Below are positions 39,101-46,650 of a DNA stretch of 46,650 nt, in pieces (the stretch's first letter is position 1; each line of letters begins with the position of its first letter). The notes under the pieces were generated by a model. That model searched no databases. It saw nothing but the letters and a program-made list of their open reading frames with translations, and had not been told where the DNA came from. Where the stretch lies: positions 1 to 46,650 of the IMG/VR virus record IMGVR_UViG_3300020196_000070. One strand, written 5' to 3'. This DNA comes from a virus. The position numbers were made by a program, and so were the translations under genes.

Positions 39101-42100
39101 AAATTGATTATGGTTCAGTTACTTTACATGATTATGATTATCCTGTAAATGTATTGTTTAAATTTGGTAGTGCTGCATTTACTGAACTTAAACCTTCCTT
39201 TAATTTCAAAGGAAAAGGAATAATCAATATTCAATCTGATCGTACCTTTGTCAGATTTAGACCACATTGGAGATCAGTTGGTGGATTATTTGTTGATGGT
39301 TCTGCAAATCAATCTGAATCAAAATCTTATGTTGCTTCAGGTTCACTGTTCCACATTGGCGACAAAGTTGAGAAAAGAACATTCTCTTATAATTCTTCAT
39401 CAGTATCTGATTATGATGAACTTGATTATGGTCTTATTACTGCGTCAGGAACACCTATTGATCTGGGTCAGATTACTCAGTCTACTTTTGGTGGAGAGGT
39501 TAATTATGGTAATGTAATTAATCTTGATATCACATATCCATTTGGTCTATTCAAAGTTAACGGTAACTCTGATGATCGTTGGATTCAAGTATTTACTAAG
39601 GTTGGATCTGGATCACTGTTTGAATTTAATGGTCTCACTGAGTCATTCTCCGCAAGGATTCCAGAGAATACATTCCTTTATAATGTTTCTGGTAACGCAA
39701 TTGAGAGTAGAAATAACTCTTATGTAGGTTTTGGATCTCTGTTCCATATTGGTGACAGAGTTGAAAAAGCAACGTTCTCTTATAATTCTTCATCAGTATC
39801 TGATTATGATGAACTTGATTATGGTCTTATTACTGCATCAGGATTAACTAATGATTATGGATTAATTACCAAAGTATCGTCTGGTGGTGAAATTGATTAT
39901 GGTGCGATAATTAATCTTGATATTACATATCCATTTGGTCTATTCAAAGTTAGTGGTAACTCTGATGATCGTTGGATTCAAGTATTTACTAAGATTGGAT
40001 CTGGATCACTGTTTGAATTCACTGGCGCAACAGAAGCATTCTCTGCACAGACTCCAGAGAATACATTCCTTTATAATGTTTCTGGTAACGCAATTGAAAG
40101 TAGAAATAACTCTTATGTAGGTTTTGGATCTCTATTTGAAGTAGGCGATAAAGTTGAGAGAGTAACTTATAATTATAATGAGTCTTCAATAGTTGCTTAT
40201 GAAACTGAAGTTGACTATGGTTCTGTAACAACTTCGGGAATAACTATAGATCTTGGTTATGTAAATCAAATAGCAACTGATGGTGAAATTGATTATGGTT
40301 CAGTTACTTTATATGATTATGATTATCCAGTAAATGTACTCTTTAAATTTACTGGGGCGGCAGAGGATCAATATAAACCAGCATTTGCTCATAAAGGTTC
40401 TGGTAGATTCACAATTGCTTCTGATCGCACCTTTGTCAGATTTAGACCACATTGGAGATCAGTTGGTGGATTATTTGTTGATGGTACATTATCAGAATCA
40501 CGTAACAATTCTTATGTCGCTTCAGGTTCACTGTTCCACATTGGCGACAGAGTTGAAAAAGCAACGTTCTCCTATAACTCTTCATCAGTATCTGATTATG
40601 ACTCATTTGATTATGGTTTTGTTACTACATCAGGAACAATTATTGACCATGGATATGTAACTCAGACAGCAACTGGTGGTGAAGTTGATCTTGGTAATGT
40701 AATTGATCTTAATATTACATATCCATTTGGTCTGTTCAAAGTTAGCGGTGACTCTGATGATCGCTGGATCCAAGTATTCACCAAAGTTGGATCTGGATCA
40801 CTGTTTGAATTTAATGGTCTCACCGAGTCCTTCTCTGCACGGATTCCAGAGAATACATTGCTTTATAATGTTTCTGGTAACGCTAACGAATCACGTAATA
40901 AGTCTTATGTTGCTTCAGGTTCACTGTTCCACATTGGTGACAGAATTGAGAAAAGAACATTCTCTTATAATTCTTCATCAGTATCTGAATATGATGCATC
41001 TGATTATGGTCTTATTACTGCATCAGGAACAATTATTGACAATGGATATGTAACTCAAACAGCAACTAGTGGTGAAATTGATTATGGTGCGATAATTAAT
41101 CTTGACATCACATATCCATTTGGTCTATTCAAAGTTAACGGTAACTCTGATGATCGCTGGATTCAAGTATTCACCAAAGTTGGATCTGGTTCACTATTTG
41201 CTATTGGTAATGCTGCAGAAGCATTCTCTGCACAGACTCCAGAGAATACATTCCTTTATAATGTTTCTGGTAACGCTAACGAATCACGTAATAAGTCTTA
41301 TGTTGCTTCAGGTTCACTGTTCCACATTGGTGACAGAGTTGAGAGAAGAACCTTCTCATATAATACATCATCTGAAATTGATGCAGTCAATGAAGTTGAT
41401 TATGGTAATCTTTCTAATTCAACACAAAATCTTGATAATGGTTTAATAACCAGTAATGCTGATGGTGGTGAAATTGATTATGGTTCTGTAATTAATACTA
41501 TCGGTAGTGAAAAACCATTTGGATTATTCAGAATTAGTGGTATTGCTGTTACACCATTTGAAAGATCCTATTATGGATCTGGTTCACTATTTGCTATTGG
41601 TAATGCTGCAGAAGCATTCTCTGCACAGACTCCAGAGAATACATTCCTTTATACATTCTTTGGTTCTGCTATAACTCCTCGTACCAGAGAATTTATTGGT
41701 TCTGGCGATGCAGTAAAAGTCACTGGTAATGTTATAGAAAGACATACTGAATCTTATGTTGGTTATGTAAGTCTTGTATTTGAAGAAAGATTCCCTGCAG
41801 CGTCTGAAGCAAATACAGAATCTTATGTTGGTAAAGGAAATATCAGACTTTCAACTGGCAGATTCCCTGAGTTCCGTAACTACAGACCAACACCTCGTTA
41901 TGTTAGTGCAATCCATGGAAATATTGGTGGTACACTTAATGTTTCTGGTGATGGAATTACAAAACCAATTAGAGTTTATACTAAGGTTGGTTCTGGTGTA
42001 GAATTTATTAGTGGTTATATCATTGAGAAACAAACAGATTCTTGGTATGGAACTGGCAAGATCAATGTTTCTGGAAATGGTGATACTGATAGAGCAAGAG

Positions 42101-43677
42101 CATACTCATCTACAGGAAGATTCTCTGTTCTTAAGGGTGTTGCAGAAGCATTCTCTGCACAGACCCCAGAAAATACATTCCTTTATACATTCTCTGGTTC
42201 TGCGGTAGAGAAAAATACAGAGAAATACAGAGGTTCTGGTTCAGCATTCTCATTTGGAACTGCAACGGAAACTATCCTTATTTCTGCTGCAGTATCCACA
42301 GCACTGTTCAAAGTTTCTGGCGCCGCAATTCCAGTTATTTCACTCTTACATTATGGCTCTGGTTTCCTGTTCAATTATGGAGAATCCACAAGCAAAGTAG
42401 TATTTAACCCTGTTGAAAATACTGCTTTATATCAAATTAGTGGTTCTGGGACACTCAAGAAATCTAATAAGCATGATGGTTCTGGTCAGATTGATATCAC
42501 TGGAACTCTTATTGAAAAAAATACTGAGAATTACCTAGGAACAGGAAATATTCTAACTGTTGGTTCAAGTGCTGCAGCAGTAGCATTTAACCCAACTGAA
42601 AATGTTCAACTGTTTAATGTATATGGTTCTGCTATTGAATCTCACACCGAAAGATATATCAGCACAGGTTCAGCACAAATTTCTGGAAGTGCAATTGAGA
42701 AGAACACTGAGAATTATGTTGGTACTGGCAATATCTTCTCATTCTTGCAGTCAGAAAGCAAAGTATCATTTAATCCATCAGAAGAAACTATACTCTTCAG
42801 ATTTACTGGTTCTGCAACAGAGAAGAATACTGAGAATTACATCGGCACAGGTTCGCTGTTCGCATTTAATGAAACTAGTGAGTCTGTAGTATTTGCTATA
42901 TCAGCAAATGTTCAACTCTTCAGATTCTCTGGTTCAGCGATTGAGAAGAACACTGAGAATTATGTTGGTACTGGCAATATCTTTACTGTTGGTGAGAAGA
43001 TTGAATCTAGAACAGTAATTGAAAAAGCATCAGGTAATATTAATCTTACTGGTTACATTCAGGAAAAATATAGTAAGGCACCATATCAAGGTTCAGGTTC
43101 TCTGTTTGCATTCCAAGGTGCTGCAGAATCTAAGACTTCTAACCCACCAGAAGAAGCGGCACTCTTTAAATTTACTGGATCTGCGGTTGAGAAAAATACA
43201 GAGAATTATAAGGGTTCTGGTAATGCAACAATTTCTGGCAATGTTGCTGCTAAGTTCACGAGATCCTATGTTGGTAAAGGAAATATTTCCTTCGGTACTA
43301 ATACCGCTGTCATAGCGTTTGTTGCACAAACTCCTGAAAATACTATTCTGTTTAGATTTAATGGGGAATCTAAATTCAAGTATATCTCCAGATACCCTGG
43401 TTCGGGTACAGAATTTATTTCTGGAATCGGAATTGAGAAGCAAACAGATTCTTATCGTGGTAAAGGATCTCTGTTTGGAATCGGTAATGCATCTATCAAC
43501 AGACTTGTTGTTGAGGAAACTGATACTAGAACTTCTCTGTTCAGAATTAGTGGTATTGAACGCAATAGTTATTCAAGAATTTCTGTTACGAATAAATTTA
43601 ATATTGAAATTAGTGGTGCTTCAAAAGATATTGTTATTCTCTTTAGCCCCGCAAGAATATTCGGAAGTATAATATAA
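36151..43677 (+). CDS. Giant repeat-built structural protein (2508 aa)
   Basis: After a short N-terminus (MNTFQYNSTSINYYTTQDLG) nearly the whole protein is built of repeats. Units of about 131-132 residues each contain GSLFHIGDRVEKATFSYNS, paired DYGLIT/IDYG strands and YPFGLFKVSG. They occur in two classes and in a 395-residue higher-order period. From about residue 2180, shorter 41-residue units (SAIEKNTENYVGTGNIF) take over, and the end is ISGASKDIVILFSPARIFGS. The many short strands with regular Gly/Asp turns suggest a beta-solenoid or a stack of beta domains. The gene follows a strong terminator and has GAGGG five bases before the ATG. It is likely a long fibre or tail-associated filament. 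I recognise no enzymatic motif, and the function is inferred. Confidence 0.82.
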   Translation: MNTFQYNSTSINYYTTQDLGSIGDTPTSLVDDGTVYSELEPSADFIVTNDYIVSDYAIEPSYGFIVFTETTYPFGGLNISNATKVSASVKFVAAQPQIKLDGTYKVKLRSAWVGSGSLFEIAGGQERIVAPWVGSSGPLRVSGSAASSAVYQYNNSAIAVFSSGDYGSVSSTNNTSSNYGQITEVTSGEIDQGSIVITDITYPYGLFSFNGNFSNLTLAFGHQSSGIIGVSGSASVIFNEPTPQIYLVKTKDNIRVRGSANEAFVRKTYDGFINFGISDKANENVLFTYNEFSISYFNILDSGSITTSGSTIDYGYIINSGGSIIYGYTFNTQTIYPYGTLVSQGGFSNLLRSFGHQSQGSISLSGSAVTALQEPTPQIYKITSTDLFKISGTVQNKFSKAPYNGFGSLYSFTGSTENVTFDYNTSSVSVYSETNYGSLGSTTTTQDYGTVTQTNVGDINYGDVTSSQTNYAFGSLNINGSKTERFIYGKYSGSGNLFAFKGLSESKQSSYKSTYLFELRGTGHNSFTRPFIGFGSLFHVGDRIERATYAYNSSAIVEYSESDYGLVTTSGSTIDHGLINQVVNQGEINYGFINTGLTEYATNPLFTFTGNATVQYKPIFAQTGSGGFKVHHQPSPTDTRFIPWWRGYGEFIVSNRIIPDAFSRPYIGKGRLFSIGDKVESVTYDYNSTSIEYFNTENYGTITTSGTSVDLGHVNEDNTAVIDYSSIVNLDIVYPLNVLYNFSGEGIGQFIRGPYRGRGGIQFAGYHSIRQSDAWRGNLNVRITGSADEKNTEKYVGSGSLFHIGDRVEKATFSYNSSSVSDYDASDYGLITASGTPVDLGQITQSASGGEINYGNVIDLNITYPFGLFKVSGDSDDRWIQVFTKVGSGSLFEFNGATEAFSAQIPENTLLYSISGGGAVESKNNSYVGFGSLFHVGDRIERATFSYNTSSIVVYEPEVDYGLVTTSGSTIDYGLINQVTDGGEIDYGSVTLHDYDYPVNVLFKFGSAAFTELKPSFNFKGKGIINIQSDRTFVRFRPHWRSVGGLFVDGSANQSESKSYVASGSLFHIGDKVEKRTFSYNSSSVSDYDELDYGLITASGTPIDLGQITQSTFGGEVNYGNVINLDITYPFGLFKVNGNSDDRWIQVFTKVGSGSLFEFNGLTESFSARIPENTFLYNVSGNAIESRNNSYVGFGSLFHIGDRVEKATFSYNSSSVSDYDELDYGLITASGLTNDYGLITKVSSGGEIDYGAIINLDITYPFGLFKVSGNSDDRWIQVFTKIGSGSLFEFTGATEAFSAQTPENTFLYNVSGNAIESRNNSYVGFGSLFEVGDKVERVTYNYNESSIVAYETEVDYGSVTTSGITIDLGYVNQIATDGEIDYGSVTLYDYDYPVNVLFKFTGAAEDQYKPAFAHKGSGRFTIASDRTFVRFRPHWRSVGGLFVDGTLSESRNNSYVASGSLFHIGDRVEKATFSYNSSSVSDYDSFDYGFVTTSGTIIDHGYVTQTATGGEVDLGNVIDLNITYPFGLFKVSGDSDDRWIQVFTKVGSGSLFEFNGLTESFSARIPENTLLYNVSGNANESRNKSYVASGSLFHIGDRIEKRTFSYNSSSVSEYDASDYGLITASGTIIDNGYVTQTATSGEIDYGAIINLDITYPFGLFKVNGNSDDRWIQVFTKVGSGSLFAIGNAAEAFSAQTPENTFLYNVSGNANESRNKSYVASGSLFHIGDRVERRTFSYNTSSEIDAVNEVDYGNLSNSTQNLDNGLITSNADGGEIDYGSVINTIGSEKPFGLFRISGIAVTPFERSYYGSGSLFAIGNAAEAFSAQTPENTFLYTFFGSAITPRTREFIGSGDAVKVTGNVIERHTESYVGYVSLVFEERFPAASEANTESYVGKGNIRLSTGRFPEFRNYRPTPRYVSAIHGNIGGTLNVSGDGITKPIRVYTKVGSGVEFISGYIIEKQTDSWYGTGKINVSGNGDTDRARAYSSTGRFSVLKGVAEAFSAQTPENTFLYTFSGSAVEKNTEKYRGSGSAFSFGTATETILISAAVSTALFKVSGAAIPVISLLHYGSGFLFNYGESTSKVVFNPVENTALYQISGSGTLKKSNKHDGSGQIDITGTLIEKNTENYLGTGNILTVGSSAAAVAFNPTENVQLFNVYGSAIESHTERYISTGSAQISGSAIEKNTENYVGTGNIFSFLQSESKVSFNPSEETILFRFTGSATEKNTENYIGTGSLFAFNETSESVVFAISANVQLFRFSGSAIEKNTENYVGTGNIFTVGEKIESRTVIEKASGNINLTGYIQEKYSKAPYQGSGSLFAFQGAAESKTSNPPEEAALFKFTGSAVEKNTENYKGSGNATISGNVAAKFTRSYVGKGNISFGTNTAVIAFVAQTPENTILFRFNGESKFKYISRYPGSGTEFISGIGIEKQTDSYRGKGSLFGIGNASINRLVVEETDTRTSLFRISGIERNSYSRISVTNKFNIEISGASKDIVILFSPARIFGSII
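37750..41420 (+). repeat. ~131-codon repeats with a 1185-base higher-order period
   Basis: The KVSGDSDDRW-type anchor (class A) begins at 38761, 39556, 39949, 40741 and 41134. The class B anchor (SDRTFVRFRPHWRSVGG, from CGT/CGC) is at 39241 and 40426, exactly 1185 bases apart. Class A spacing alternates about 795 and 393, giving an A-B-A super-unit of about 395 codons. Copies are nearly identical at the DNA level (for example 38761 onward against 40741 onward), so the amplification looks recent. More diverged units extend upstream to about 36490. Confidence 0.92.
42694..43062 (+). repeat. 41-codon tandem repeats
   Basis: Units start at 42694, 42817 and 42940, exactly 123 bases apart. Each begins SA(I/T)EKNTENY(V/I)GTG and ends LFRF(T/S)G or the equivalent. 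The stretch ATTGAGAAGAACACTGAGAA is identical in the first and third. Looser copies flank these on both sides. Confidence 0.88.
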
Positions 43678-43688
43678 CAATTGTTATA
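43673..43688. repeat. Perfect 16-base palindrome TATAACAATTGTTATA
   Basis: A perfect inverted repeat with no loop. It spans the TAA stop of the 2508-aa gene and overlaps the first four bases of the late promoter TATAAATA at 43685-43692. It could be a binding site for a dimeric regulator, a mild structure in RNA, or chance in AT-rich DNA. Confidence 0.5.
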
Positions 43689-43692
43689 AATA
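43685..43692 (+). promoter_or_regulatory. Late promoter TATAAATA
   Basis: A perfect TATAAATA 28 bases before the ATG at 43721. It would drive the 62-aa gene and the large structural gene after it. Confidence 0.72.
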
Positions 43693-43720
43693 AAAGAAGA
43701 AAAAACTACAGAGCTAGTCA

Positions 43721-43909
43721 ATGACAACCCAAGTACAATTCCGAAGAGGAACTACCATTCAACATCAAACGTTCACTGGTGCTGAAGGTGAAATTACAGT
43801 TGACACCGACAAAAATACTGCCATCGTTCATGATGGTCAGAAAGCGGGTGGGCATGAGTTAGCACAAAAAACACTTGTAGTAGCCCTGTCCGTTGGGATG
43901 GGTTGGTAA
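43721..43909 (+). CDS. Stand-alone fibre N-terminal domain (Mtd-N-like, 62 aa)
   Basis: A 62-aa protein: TTQVQFRRGTTIQHQTFTGA, then EGEITVDTDKNTAIVHDGQK and AGGHELAQK. This is the short FRRGTxxQHxxFTGAEGE...VHDG domain normally found at the N-terminus of long fibre or receptor-binding proteins (major tropism determinant N-terminal type), where it docks the fibre to the tail. Here the product stops 14 residues after the domain (TLVVALSVGMGW). It is either a functional free adaptor or the stump of a fibre gene. The late promoter at 43685-43692 lies just upstream. The next gene begins 38 bases after the stop, in a different frame. Confidence 0.82.
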   Translation: MTTQVQFRRGTTIQHQTFTGAEGEITVDTDKNTAIVHDGQKAGGHELAQKTLVVALSVGMGW

Positions 43910-43947
43910 TTTATATTTTAAACACAATTCTGCACGGTAATTAAGAG

Positions 43948-46650
43948 ATGGCAAAGCATTTAGTACAAAAATACACTTTCGTTCCTTCACTGGACACCGT
44001 AATCATTGACGGTCATGTAGCACACAAAAGATTACTGCTGATCACTAACGTAACGACAGGTGTTGTCCTTTATAATTTTGCTGATGAACAAGCGGGTGGC
44101 ACTGTTACTTATAATGATTCTACTGAATCTACAACAGTAGTTCTTGATAAAGATTGTAACTTAATGAGTGCTACAGACACTCTGCAAATTTTTTATGAAC
44201 AGGATCATGTTGAAATAGAACCGTCTGAAACATATGTTGACCCCGTTTCAAAGTTCCGTGTTTCAACGCCACAAAACCTGATTGATACTGACTTTGAATA
44301 TGGTCCACAGGCTTCTAAGTGGGAAACTCTTCAATTAATTAACCAAATCCCATCATTCTTTTCAAGTACAGCTGATACTACTATTCCATTTATTGAGAAA
44401 GTAGAATCAACTTCAAATAGTGAACTGATTACTATTACTACTACATTTGAGCATAACTTAACTACTGGTACGCCAATTACTGTAACTGGTCTTTCAAGTG
44501 TTACAGCAGAAGGAACTTATCTAATTCAATCTGTTCCTACTACTAAAACCTTTACATATAAAGCAAGGGCAAAACAAATATCCACTAGAGAACTTCAGGG
44601 TACTTACACCTCTATTATTCCTGGTCAGTTTTTCCAAGGTTCACAAATTGCTGTTGATGAAGCAATTGGTATTGTGTCAGATACTTTTACAAAAGTTGTA
44701 ACAAGAATCGCAGTAATAGAACTTACACTTACATCAGCTCCTCATTATACTTGGGCAGTTGGAGCAACCATTAGTTCACCATCTGGTGCCTCTGGTACTA
44801 TAACTAAAATTGATGGTTTAGTAATTAGTGTTATAACTGCTTCTGGTTCTTTTGGCAATGGTAATACTCTATCTGCAACTGGATCTTCTTTCACTAGGAC
44901 AATTGCTACTGTAGGCTCCACCAGCAATAAATTCTTCATTGATGGAGTGCAACAACCAGCTTTAAATTTAAATAGAAAGGCAATTTATATTTTTGATATT
45001 TCCAGTCCTACTATAACTGGTCATACTTTTGAAATTGGTACTGCAACTGATGGGTCACCATATACCACTTTTGTTTATTCACAAGGGACTGCTGGAACTC
45101 CTGGTGCTTTTATAAGACTTTATATAACTCAGGGAACGCCAAATTTACTTACATATTATTGCACACTACATACTGGCATGGGCGGTGATCTGCCAGTAGT
45201 TACTGCTACGGAATCTAAAATTTATTTGACAACAACAAACGAACATGGTTTTGCAGACAATACTAATTTTTACTTTGTAAATAGTATTGCACCAAAAATT
45301 CTTGAAGTTACTGATCCAACTGCAACAGCGCCTGATGGCAGACCTTTTATTGATACTGTAAATTCAATCGTAGTACAAAATGTTCCTGTAGCAACTGAAA
45401 CTATTCCTTACAACAATGAATCAACATATACCTTAAGGTTTGGTGCTAATGATATTGATTATGCCGCAAATACTATTACTATTCCAAATCACGGTTTACG
45501 AAATAGTTATGCAGTGCTCTATTATCCTGCACCTGGAGATACTCCAATTGGTGGTTTAAATAGAATGCTTGTATATTATGCAGAAAGAATTAATGATAAT
45601 ACTATTAGATTACATGATTCTCAGAGAATGAATATTCTCAAGGATCTTCAAACTGGTGGTACATTTAATTATGGTAAACATACTTTAGGTTTGGTATATA
45701 ACTGCTATAGAGAATACAAGCAATGGGGTGATTTCTATGCTTACTATTATACTTATTATTGGAACTGGCAAGGAACATATTCAGGACATGATTTTGCAAA
45801 CGTAAATGGCACCTTTGGATTAGGTGGTCAGGCGTGGGATAACGTTGCATACTTCTCATGTGCAAGACCTGGATATGGTGGACATAACCAATACATATAT
45901 AACTGGACTTGGTATAACGTCTTTGGAACTTCCTGGAGAACATATGGATATCACCTGCAAACATTACCTTTAGGTACTACTGCAATTTATCAGGGTTCTT
46001 ATGATTTTATCACTGACAATAATAATTTTGGAGTAAATGGTAATAATAATGGTGGCCAAGGCCATGGATATACCGTAGGTGGATATAATGATGTAAACGG
46101 AAGAACTTATTGGACATCTACCTTCTCGGCTAATTTCATGAACTCCGCATACTTGAGATTGTATGGTAATGAATATTACTATTGGGCATATCAAGGTGAT
46201 ACCAATGGTTGGTGGGCAGGAAGAAATGGATATAGCAATAGTAATGATAGATATTTCGGTGATGTTAGTTCTGATGGTAGTACCAACATGTACTTCATGT
46301 TGATGAAGAGAAACACAAGTACTAATGATTCATTCTTCAAACAAGATCATGGATTTGAAACAAATAATCTCATTACGCTGACAGTAACTTCAGGCAATAA
46401 TATTAGATATTGGAATGATAATGCAGGCAGTACTGCTACTTTAGGTACAGGCGCACAATTCTATGTAGAAAAAATTGATAGCACTAGATGGAGAATTAAA
46501 CCTGGAGTAAATAATACTCCATATAGACTAGCTGCTGCTGATGGTAATTACAGTATGGCTGCTACTATTATTAATCCTTTCAAGAATAGTATCTACATTG
46601 GCAATAATCAATTCTCAAATAACGAACTTATTCTTTATACTTTTGCCTCT
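43948..46650 (+). CDS. Large virion structural protein with cupredoxin-like segment (3' truncated)
   Basis: The frame from the ATG at 43948 is open through all 901 codons to the window edge, so the gene is incomplete at its 3' end. It begins MAKHLVQKYTFVPSLDTVII. The motif FRVSTPQNLIDTDFEYGPQ is one I associate with widely shared structural proteins of marine T4-like phages. An FCCH-like unit (TTFEHNLTTGTPITVTGL) and an SGA-G-T cassette follow. Residues about 344-420 resemble a cupredoxin fold, with H359 and YYCTLHTGMGG giving C405, H408 and M411. The sequence after residue 590 is rich in Tyr, Trp, Asn and Gly (YAYYYTYYWNWQG), typical of a receptor-facing domain. It shares the late promoter at 43685 with the 62-aa gene. 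Confidence 0.85.
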   Translation, partial: MAKHLVQKYTFVPSLDTVIIDGHVAHKRLLLITNVTTGVVLYNFADEQAGGTVTYNDSTESTTVVLDKDCNLMSATDTLQIFYEQDHVEIEPSETYVDPVSKFRVSTPQNLIDTDFEYGPQASKWETLQLINQIPSFFSSTADTTIPFIEKVESTSNSELITITTTFEHNLTTGTPITVTGLSSVTAEGTYLIQSVPTTKTFTYKARAKQISTRELQGTYTSIIPGQFFQGSQIAVDEAIGIVSDTFTKVVTRIAVIELTLTSAPHYTWAVGATISSPSGASGTITKIDGLVISVITASGSFGNGNTLSATGSSFTRTIATVGSTSNKFFIDGVQQPALNLNRKAIYIFDISSPTITGHTFEIGTATDGSPYTTFVYSQGTAGTPGAFIRLYITQGTPNLLTYYCTLHTGMGGDLPVVTATESKIYLTTTNEHGFADNTNFYFVNSIAPKILEVTDPTATAPDGRPFIDTVNSIVVQNVPVATETIPYNNESTYTLRFGANDIDYAANTITIPNHGLRNSYAVLYYPAPGDTPIGGLNRMLVYYAERINDNTIRLHDSQRMNILKDLQTGGTFNYGKHTLGLVYNCYREYKQWGDFYAYYYTYYWNWQGTYSGHDFANVNGTFGLGGQAWDNVAYFSCARPGYGGHNQYIYNWTWYNVFGTSWRTYGYHLQTLPLGTTAIYQGSYDFITDNNNFGVNGNNNGGQGHGYTVGGYNDVNGRTYWTSTFSANFMNSAYLRLYGNEYYYWAYQGDTNGWWAGRNGYSNSNDRYFGDVSSDGSTNMYFMLMKRNTSTNDSFFKQDHGFETNNLITLTVTSGNNIRYWNDNAGSTATLGTGAQFYVEKIDSTRWRIKPGVNNTPYRLAAADGNYSMAATIINPFKNSIYIGNNQFSNNELILYTFAS

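Noticed and set aside
38534-41446. Alternative-frame ORFs across the repeat gene
   Set aside because: They recur with the same period as the repeats and are shadow frames of the 2508-aa protein.
37750-43062. Regularly spaced repeats as a CRISPR array
   Set aside because: The repeats are long, in frame and translated, with no short repeat/spacer pattern and no cas genes.
43865-43947. Programmed -1 frameshift joining the 62-aa protein to the next gene
   Set aside because: The A6 run does not form a canonical X XXY YYZ heptamer in frame, and the -1 frame stops at 43942-43944 before the next ATG, so no fusion would result.

Overview
The window reads as the tail and baseplate section of a T4-like myovirus, most probably a cyanomyovirus of marine Synechococcus or Prochlorococcus. 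The evidence is a compact block of plus-strand genes with start/stop overlaps, AT-rich composition, and T4-type late promoter octamers (TATAAATA or one mismatch). It also carries the baseplate wedge genes 25-6-(7 position)-8, a PAAR tip protein, and several giant low-complexity structural proteins of a kind found in marine T4-like phages. No replication, terminase, capsid, lysis, tRNA, integrase or CRISPR element is seen. All convincing genes are on the + strand. The longest stretch without a gene is about 150 bases (410-561), so there is no gene-free stretch over 300 bases.

Layout. (1) 1-450: a short, visibly GC-rich block with two small unknown ORFs, unlike everything downstream. (2) 562-2537: an AT-rich chain of overlapping small genes including a glutaredoxin, ending in a 344-aa unknown. 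(3) 2562-8326: a PAAR spike-tip protein translationally coupled to a 1820-aa protein with three Ig-like domains and long poly-glycine blocks, likely an adhesin or fibre. (4) 8376-9383: four small genes behind a strong host-type sigma-70 promoter. (5) 9412-22374: baseplate wedge genes gp25, gp6, a 3032-aa protein with a YHYH domain and tandem repeats in the gp7 position, and gp8. (6) 22413-32333: a 2524-aa DUF4815-like structural protein, a coiled-coil protein and a 717-aa tail fibre. (7) 32392-33764: a GT-B glycosyltransferase and a coiled-coil protein behind a second sigma-70 promoter, closed by a terminator. (8) 33812-36075: three late structural proteins, the last with its own late promoter, strong ribosome binding site and terminator. 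(9) 36151-43677: a 2508-aa protein made almost entirely of tandem repeats with a higher-order 395-residue period. (10) 43721-46650: a stand-alone 62-aa fibre N-terminal domain and the first 901 codons of another large structural protein, which runs off the window.

The genes appear to build the host-contact end of the particle. gp25, gp6 and gp8 form the wedge, PAAR caps the spike, and the giant proteins probably form the fibre and adhesin network. The most notable property is modularity. A small set of beta-rich cassettes (GSGY, FCCH-like HGL, SGA-G-V, E-x-I-x-Y/C-x-RG, VDGV, cupredoxin-like) recurs within and between different structural proteins, suggesting that the baseplate periphery evolves by cassette shuffling and unequal recombination. 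All homology statements come from recognising sequence by eye; no searches were run.
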